Source of the DNA: Toxonevra muliebris
Taxonomy: Eukaryota; Arthropoda; Insecta; Diptera; Pallopteridae
Assembly: GCA_963691655.1 (NCBI GenBank)
Contig: OY829327.1
Span: 59,408,079 to 59,472,078, forward strand
Direction of reading: 5' to 3'
Length of the DNA: 64,000 nucleotides
Position numbers and translations under genes: made by a program. The notes under the pieces were generated by a model. It was not told the DNA's origin. It did not search any database and saw only the letters and a program-made list of their open reading frames with translations. Positions 56,411 through 64,000 of this stretch are shown here, piece by piece (position 1 is the stretch's first letter; each line of letters opens with the position of its first letter).

Positions 56411-59400
56411 TCCTTTTCCTAGTGCATGCTTAGAAGTTTCGACCAACTTTTCATATAATTTTTGTAGATTTTCTAAAAACTTACTTAAAAAATTTGCGCT
56501 ATGTTTGTATTTGTAAATGCTAATAACAGAGTTGTGGAATTCGAACAGAAATTTTTGGCAAAAAAATTTAAAAAAAATCTTAAAAATCAAAATTTCGGGA
56601 CTTTCAAGACCCTTTTTGAACCTGAAGATAATATCTGATTTCAAAAATTTGATTCCACTTCTGTTCATCTGGATAAATAAAAACTTAACTACGCTGTTAC
56701 TTTTTGATTTGTCGCCATTCTTGGCTATTTCTCGTATCTCAAAAATAACCCTTTGTGTGATCAGTTTTGTGAGACACTGTTTTTATAAACAGGTTGATTC
56801 CGTCCTGAAGGTCAATACGCGAACGACGGATACGTGTTAACATAATCGTAATACCAACCTGAGCTTTTCGCGTCCACTCATGTTGTACGTGTTATATATA
56901 AAGTATTTTTTTGGGGGGATTTTTACTCTTAATGATTAGTTAGGCATTGCCAAGTACGGTTTGTTTCTGTGCAATCAGTAAATAAATTCAAATTTTTAAG
57001 GCTAATTTAGAAAAGATTTCAAAAGTTAACTTCTAAACCGAAAGAATCGCTATTAGTGAATCGGTTTGGTTTGGTTTGTAAGTTGCCGTAGTTGCACTAA
57101 CCATTTATTTTTATTTATCAGTCTATCTTATTGAATGTTGGATAACAAAAGAAAAGTTTTTGATAATAAAAATAATTTAGAGAAAATAAAATAAGTTTCG
57201 AAAAATTCGTGTCTTATTTTTTCAGGCCTCTCTCATTTTAGACCAAAATATACATATAACATTCGGGTTTGAAAAATCAACACAGTTTTGCCACCAGGGG
57301 TTTTAGAGCGTTCTTTGAAAACACTTTATCATTTTATTTTGCTCTATCCTGGATTAATTAAACCGTAAATAGTAACTATTCATAAGATTTACGACCCAGA
57401 ATTAAAAATTTGAGTTTTTGTGAAGAACAACAGCAACGCTTCTGTGTAGCGTGAGACACGTTAAATATTTGAAAATAAACTAATTTTCTTATTCTTTAAT
57501 GCTGCTATAACAATTTTAATGCAAAATCAAAACTGAAAACACTGTTTTTGTTTTCAGTAAAAAAAATCATAAAAATTACTACAGGTTAGTATGTACGTGA
57601 CTCGAGTTGAGGATTAGTATTTAGGGATTAATGCTAAACCAGTGTCATTTAGATCGTGCTCGTGAAGTAATCAAATTTCTGACATCTCCTAACAGATTAG
57701 TAATTCCACTTAAAGGGACTCGATTGAATATTAGTCAAGAAAATGTGGAGAGCAAGGTAGCACTTCCAAACATGAATGTTTAAGCCAGATTATGATTTTT
57801 ATAACAACGTTCCTACACGATTTTTCATATAGGAAGTTTGAAAAGTTTTATAAAAATAAATTTAAAAACTTGTTCCAAAAATAATCATTTTTAATATTTA
57901 TGCATATCGCTACATTGATTTGCTAAGGCCCTAACATCAAATTTTTCAAAATCGAGTTTTTGATGTATTGTGATAAAGCGTGCCCACTTTCGTCTGTGCC
58001 AACAATTTTAAAGACCTGCACCGAAAATTTACGATCTTTTCTTTTAGTTTAAATTAAAAATTCTCGAAGAAGTACCCACTCTAAATAACAAAATGTTTTT
58101 TGCTTCTCCTGTTAAATTTGAAAAATGCGTGTTAGGGGCTTAGCAAATTAAGGCAGCGATATACTGGCTTCAAAATTGCTTTTCGTAATTTAAACTGTTA
58201 ATTTTACTAATTTTTCGGGATTTTTTTTTTTTGGCTAAAAAAGCAATATATTTAAATTAGATTTGAAATGGTGAATTCTTCTAGATAAAATAACAAATTG
58301 CACGTAGAATTTTTAACTTATATTTATAACTGATAAATAAAAATAAAAAAAAACTTATGGCAACTATTCGTTGCTTTTAATTTATAAAAACTTTTAAAAT
58401 GTTTTTTATATTCTCTGATGAAAAAGAAAGTCTATTGTATATTATTTTGTGTAAGAGTATGTACACTTCGTTGCACAGTTAGTCACCTCATTTGCAGGCA
58501 GGCCAATTTCTACTATAACCTTTGAAATACAGAATAATTTTATATAAAGTTTCTTTGAGGCATATAGAAATTGGGTTTTAAAAATTTTTAAAAATTGGGT
58601 CACGAATTTTGGTACTTGTGTAAAATGGGTTAAGTCCTTATTCAAGGATAATGTGGATATAATGTTAATATTTTTAGTCGTTCTTTACCTATTAGCTGAA
58701 ATCATCACATGGTGATACTTATTGGATTACCTCTACTGAAATCTATCAGGTTTTTTTTATAGTAGCCATTTTTTTGTGGAAACTTTGGGCATAGGTTTTT
58801 TTGGGAGAGTAATTTTAATAGAATAATTTTTTCTGGGATGTAAATTTTTACGATTCTTTTAATGATGTTCTGAGGTTTGTCTTATAATACATTTTTTAGA
58901 TAGGAACTTCAAGGATTTCTCGTAAAACGATATCTTCTTTTAGAGATATTTACAAATGTGGATGTAATGATAAATACCGGACTTTTCCGCAATATTTTTC
59001 AAGCTATCTGTTGCACGATAACTAAAGCTTTTCGCAGACATACATATGTTTAGTACGATTCAGCATAATTAAATGGGAAAATGGCGCATGCGAAATAAAT
59101 GGAAGGATGCGCAGAGAGAATTTGCTATCAATACTTGTTGTTTTCCCTTACATTTTGGTCACAATAATAATCGAATCCTTTTAATATGCGCAGAAGAATT
59201 ATCAACTCAGTTGAAACGAAATATACATATATTTGAAACATAGATGTACACGTTTAAAAATTGCATAATATAATAAGAGTCACGCCTATATTTATTTATA
59301 TACCATATTTACAAAGCACTTAGGTTAAATAGTAGTTTAGATACGACATCCACATCAAAATTCCCAAATCCCATTAGATATTATTACATACTCTCCATTA

Positions 59401-60430
59401 GTTTATCTCAGTGACAATAGTGACTTCATACGTATGTGGTAACAAAATTGCAATTTTCAGAGTAAACGTCATAAAAATTTAATTTTTTCAGAGATGTTCA
59501 CAGGACACCTTCACTCCTTCACATTTTGGCTTGGTATTTATAGCAAATATTAGAAGAGGTAGCGGAACAGTGATCGTAGTGGTTGTGATATTTATCAGAA
59601 CGGGGGATTTTATCCTCAAAGCCCTCGGTCTTTGGGTTAGCTAGAGATTGATTGTCCTTTTGGTCGACTACATATTAAGGCCCCGACAACGATGGTTTTA
59701 TGGTAGATAATATTGCTGCTCGATATAAGTTTTTTGCTAGAGCTTTACGACCATTTTTTTTTATTAGACTGGTAAACTAATTTTATAATCGCACTTTTTC
59801 GAAATGGAAATTTTGTTATTATTTACGGAATTACGAAGCGGAATTAGGGTATTTTATTTTAATATTAACACTAATTTCAGGACCTCAGTAATCTGTAAAT
59901 ACTTTGATCATGGACGTCTCATATATGAAATTCTACACTCATACACTTATTATTTATCACTAACCTTTTTAGTTGACAAATTGACAATAAAGGAGTCTGC
60001 TCAGAAAATATACGGCGAGCAGCAGGTTGTGATCGTGTGAAATCACTTGTTATCGTTTTTTTTTTTTTTCGTTTTTTGTTGAGTCTACGTTTCTTCCTTT
60101 TGAAGTTTTTTATCACTGTATTTTTAGTTCATACGCTGCACTTAATTATTTTACATTAAAGTATAAAATACTAATTCACTCCAATCGTTCAGTCGCAAGC
60201 GATTAGTTTAATTTGGCAACAACAATTTCGGGGAAATGTTTCAGTTTGTTTTGCCCAAATTTTTCAATATTAACTCTCACAATGAATATAGCATAATAAG
60301 ATTTCGAAAAGTTTCAACATAAAATTTAAGGAAGCACATGGAACTGGAGTTATCGAGTAATTAGCTAATTATTTATTTGCACTTTATTTCAAATGTTTCA
60401 ATGTAACTTGACTTTGTATTTATTTTTTGC
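56411..60430. other. Long AT-rich stretch, nothing recognised
   Basis: No coding block, RNA gene or clear repeat pair found. Open frames here are short and Ile/Lys/Phe-rich. Confidence 0.4.
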
Positions 60431-61330
60431 ACGGGTTCACAGATTTAGAGAATAATCACATCGTTGTTGTGTTTCTTTTTTCCACAATGTTGTTCGCTTG
60501 TCCAAGTGTCAAAGAGATGTGATTCCGTTTCCGTTAAACTTTGTCAGACGAACCTTCAAACTTCGTGTTCGGCGACAAACTACCGCGAGCGTAGCGAATT
60601 AATTTTAGCGGCGAAAAGGATTTGTCTTAGCACGTTGTTGTCTCGAATTCGTGCTTGTTTGTTGTGTCGTTGTTGTCGTCGTTGTCCTCGTGTTATTGTA
60701 TGTGCGAATGTGAGTGTGTGTGTGTACCTGAATGTGTGTGTGAGTTCAGTTGCGCGCGCTCTTGACCAAACCACCGCCGTTTTCAGTGACAGCGAAAAGC
60801 ACAATGATTAATAGCGAATGGTGAAGATGCGAAGCAGCAAAGACGGCAGAGATGTTGACGTCGCATTCGCTCGAACGCTTATTGTTGTTGCTGCTTGTTG
60901 GCTATATTTTGCAACTTCGTTCCAATATTCTTAGCAGTAGCAACCGGCCTATTTTCTCGATATGTCGACGGATGGTGGATGGATGGACGATGGCAATATT
61001 TGTACATGTGCGAAAACCGGTATGAGAAGACGGGAGACAAAGAAATGGTCGAGCGTTGGCATTCGTGTGCAGTGTGATGTGTCTCGCCTCGTTTTTGCGT
61101 GCACGGTTCCAGTAATGCTGATGCTGCCACATGTCATGCCAAATACGACGTACATTGCCACAACGGAGAAGCAGAAATGCAGAATAATAAAAGATGAAAA
61201 TGAAGTTGAAGAAGGTGCACACACACACACTCACGCCAACTAATGCTTCCTCCTATACTATGACGGACGATGATACCACATGTGATGGCGAGCGAGCGAA
61301 CAACTGCGAGCGCAAGTTTTGCTGTTACTG
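60431..61330. promoter_or_regulatory. GC-richer island, possible promoter/5' UTR
   Basis: It stands out from the AT-rich flanks by CG-containing sequence (GCGAGCGTAGCG, GCGCGCGCTC, CCACCGCCG) and by GTTGTTGTC/GTGTGTGTG tracts of the kind found in fly 5' UTRs. Open frames on both strands overlap heavily and show no protein family. It might be an upstream exon of a gene on either side, including the dan-like gene; this is inference. Confidence 0.2.
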
Positions 61331-62452
61331 TTTCTTTTTTATTATGAGGCTAAAGAAACCTCCTTGATTTGGCAATAAATTTGTTGTTGCTATTGTTTGT
61401 TGCTGTTTTTCACCGCTTTGTTATTGTTCGTAGTTATCTTATATTTTTCTCTCTATCTCTCTCTTTTTGCACTCTTCCAAATTTAACAAAACACAATCAA
61501 AAATGTGATGGAAGAAAAGTATGTGTGTAATGCGAAAAGGTGAAATATGTAGCGGGTAAAAATTTAAGTATTTTCGAAATGGGGTGCGTCTAAAGCGGAT
61601 TTGGATTGGTAGCACTCTATCTGCGTGCAGGTAGATCTCGCTTAACACGTAATTCTTATAGTACTGTCTCACTCTAACACTTTTCACTTTTCGCGACATA
61701 TTTTTGTTTAACATGGCAAAAGCCTCGTTCTAACACGGTATCGGAAACAAAAACTAATTTTTTGCTCGTTCTGTTGCTTATAGAAGCACACAAAGAGATA
61801 AAATTTTTTGAGTGCACAAAATAAATTTTTAAATGGTGAAATTATAATAGGTGATAGCAGCGTCAGCTCTGTCTTCTTCTTATCTAATTTTTTTTATATG
61901 AAGATAATCTTAACTGTCAAAATCTTTGTTTTTTTTTTGTTTGTTTTCCATGCATTTGTTCTTGTGCTTTTGACAATTACGATTTTTAGCAACAACAAAG
62001 TAGCGTCTTGTTATTGTTACGTTGTACTTGTTGTAGTGCTGCTACCACCATGTTAAATCCGCCTTGGTTGCACCCGTTCTAAAAGCACTAGGAACTCTGG
62101 GAAATTTGTTTTGCCCTCCGTTATATATGTCGCGGATTGGAGAATGTACTAGCAACTTAAAAGACGCTGAACTAGAGGCGTTTCCAGTTTTTCGCGCAAA
62201 AACTCCGATGACCTCTGCTAAGTAAGAGATCGATAGCAGTCGATCTCGTTAAGTTACAGTGAGTTTAAAAACATTTATGGGGCACGATAAATAGCCAAGA
62301 ATGGCGTCAAATCGAAAAGCAACAGTAGTTTTTGTTTCTGTTTATTTTTTTATGTACATATAACTTATTAGGTAATAGCGTGGACAGAAATTGTAAAACT
62401 GCAAATATCACCAAAAGTGGGCTTTTTCGCACTGTGAGCTTATCGTGTCAGC
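61331..62452. other. Intergenic stretch
   Basis: Contains a GAGATCGA/TCGATCTC 8-bp hairpin at about 62226-62247 and T-rich runs. No gene recognised. Confidence 0.35.
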
Positions 62453-62627
62453 AGTGATGGTAACTATTGAGTGATTTTAACTATCAATAGTTAGTAACTG
62501 AATGTTTTCGGTTATCGAACGACTTTTTTTATTCATCCATTTATTCATACTAGTTAGTAGTGATGGAAACTGTCGAGTGATTTGGAAATTTTTTAGCTAT
62601 CGAATAATTCTGTACTTCCCATCACTA
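62453..62627. mobile_element. MITE-like repeat, TAGTGATGGGAAGTA family, copy 2
   Basis: AGTGATGGTAACTATTGAGTG at the left and TACTTCCCATCACTAC at the right are imperfect mirrors; the internal TAGTTAGTAGTGATGGAAAC matches the internal restart in 52745-53090. Confidence 0.6.
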
Positions 62628-64000
62628 CTTGTCAGATCTGAAAAAAATTTCATAGGACTTTGCAATTATACATACAAATAAATAAATAAATTTGATATTT
62701 AAATAAAGAAATAAAAGACAAAGAAATAAAACATGAGTTTTTCTTAGAATACTGCACATCCGAATTGCTCTTGATGCACATTTTTTTACCGTTGGACAAA
62801 TACATAAGTATACAGATGTGTATGTGTGATTAGAGATTCGAATTTGGTGCTGTGTTGCAGTCTGACCGAGCGTGTATGAGTATGATGGCTAATGAAAGAG
62901 AGTAGTAGCAAGAGAGTATGAAGTCTCAACGAGAAAGAGACGCACTTTAATATTTCTTAACATAAACACATAGGGCAATTAAAATAATGTCCTAAGAATC
63001 ACGCTTCGCAAGCGGCGATGCCAGATGGACTAATTTGTGATTATTTGTCCTCGATGCCAAGCTTAAATATGAAGTTTTTGTTGTTGAACAAAAAATAGCA
63101 AAAATATGGAAAATTCATTCTTTTGCTCTCTAAACCAGCATGGGACAAAGAGTAACACACGTACACAATTCAGAAATAAAATTTTTTGAATTGTATGCAT
63201 CTCGGCCAAGCGTGATCCTGTAATTTTCCATAAAATATTTTCCAATGTTTCTTAAGTCATATGAACAAGGTGCCTCATACCCCACTCAAGCGCTACAAAA
63301 TGGAGTATTGAAACTAAAACTATTTGTACCTCAATACCCTCAGAAAGAAATATATTAGCAACAGATTGCCTGGTATATATGATGTTTTTATTAACTGCTA
63401 CATCGGAGAAGCCTCTATACAATTAACAGTTTCCTTCATCAGGGTATATCTTTCGTATAGTATTCTGGTCAGATGCTTTTCATATATCAAAAGTCGGATG
63501 ATTTTCGTAGATCGTCGAAGAACCAACCGAAAGTTTCGCTAATTTAAAATAAAATATGCAAAATTTTATAAAAATGCAAATTAAAACTACTAATGAAGTG
63601 AAAATTTTTGCCGAGAAAGGCTAAAAATACCAAAGTTTTTCCCAACTCGAACAAGGCTCAAGCAATGCGCCAAAAATACACGAACTTTATACATAGCATC
63701 ACATAAATATATACATACATATGTGCCTACATATACATGCATCTATACATATGTGTATTCATGCATATGTTTCTCTAACGACGATGGACGATGACCGTCA
63801 TCTTTTTCATTTCTTCATCTATGTACGTCGGCGTGGTCGTCGTCATCGTCGTTGTTGTCTTCGTCTTCTTCGCAATCGTCTAAATTTAATGCTACACACG
63901 TCAATATATCCGTGTGTGTTTGCTTGTCTGCTTACTTATTTGGTTGCTTACTGTCTTCTCATTTGGCTGGCATCTCTCTGATTCATTCTTACGTGTGTGT
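62628..64000. other. Intergenic stretch to the window edge
   Basis: Includes ATAC/ATGT-type microsatellites at 63705-63770 and a GTCGTC/CTTCGTC low-complexity tract at about 63820-63880 that could encode an acidic run on the minus strand (Asp/Glu), but no complete exon is visible. Confidence 0.35.

Noticed and set aside
60464..60811. 115-codon plus-strand frame
   Set aside because: Cys/Arg/Val-rich translation of GTTGTC and GTGTGT tracts, overlapped by equally long frames on the other strand. No domain or splice context.
1..64000. CRISPR array, operons or prokaryotic elements
   Set aside because: None seen. Introns, SINE/LINE/hAT content and gene identities are all those of an insect nuclear genome.

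Overview
The window looks like nuclear DNA of a higher dipteran fly, probably an acalyptrate such as a tephritid fruit fly. It is AT-rich and intron-bearing, and full of degenerate transposons. The three host genes I recognise have closest relatives in Drosophila: twisted/POMT2, lost boys/DRC7 and a distal antenna-type Pipsqueak-domain regulator. The species call is inference; I could run no search.

Layout. 1-8.05 kb has no recognisable host gene, only transposon debris (a 523-bp element with a 10-bp target duplication, a large inverted repeat, a deleted mariner, a SINE tail). 8.05-21.17 kb carries nine exons of twisted on the minus strand; the 3' exons after the MIR region are not visible and should lie beyond the left edge. 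Its two long introns (4.7 and 6.3 kb) are packed with hAT-like, foldback and TA-flanked elements and a LINE tail. 21.2-32.3 kb is a repeat-rich interval: a tRNA-derived SINE between 80-bp direct repeats, Tc1 relics, an inverted-repeat element with an Ala/Ser/Thr-rich reading frame, a frameshifted ORF1-like gene and a LINE reverse transcriptase/RNase H relic. 32.39-33.03 kb holds the first two coding exons of lobo/DRC7 on the plus strand, with no continuation that I can find. 34-40 kb is LINE and DNA-transposon debris. 40.54-42.89 kb is the dan-like gene on the minus strand. 43-64 kb has no certain host gene: it holds nested transposons, a second mariner, a second SINE, a LINE relic, microsatellites and one candidate orphan exon.

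The most interesting observation is in the dan-like gene. Its 633-codon frame ends in a single TAG and is followed, in the same frame, by 127 further sense codons of protein-like composition. This suggests programmed stop-codon readthrough, or else a recent nonsense change or sequence error. The second notable structure is a three-level transposon nest at 45.67-46.98 kb whose order of insertion can be read from an exact 8-bp target duplication.

The host genes have unrelated jobs (O-mannosylation of proteins in the ER, sperm axoneme assembly, antennal/eye transcription control) and do not form a pathway. The window is best read as three neighbours separated by mobile-element accumulation.
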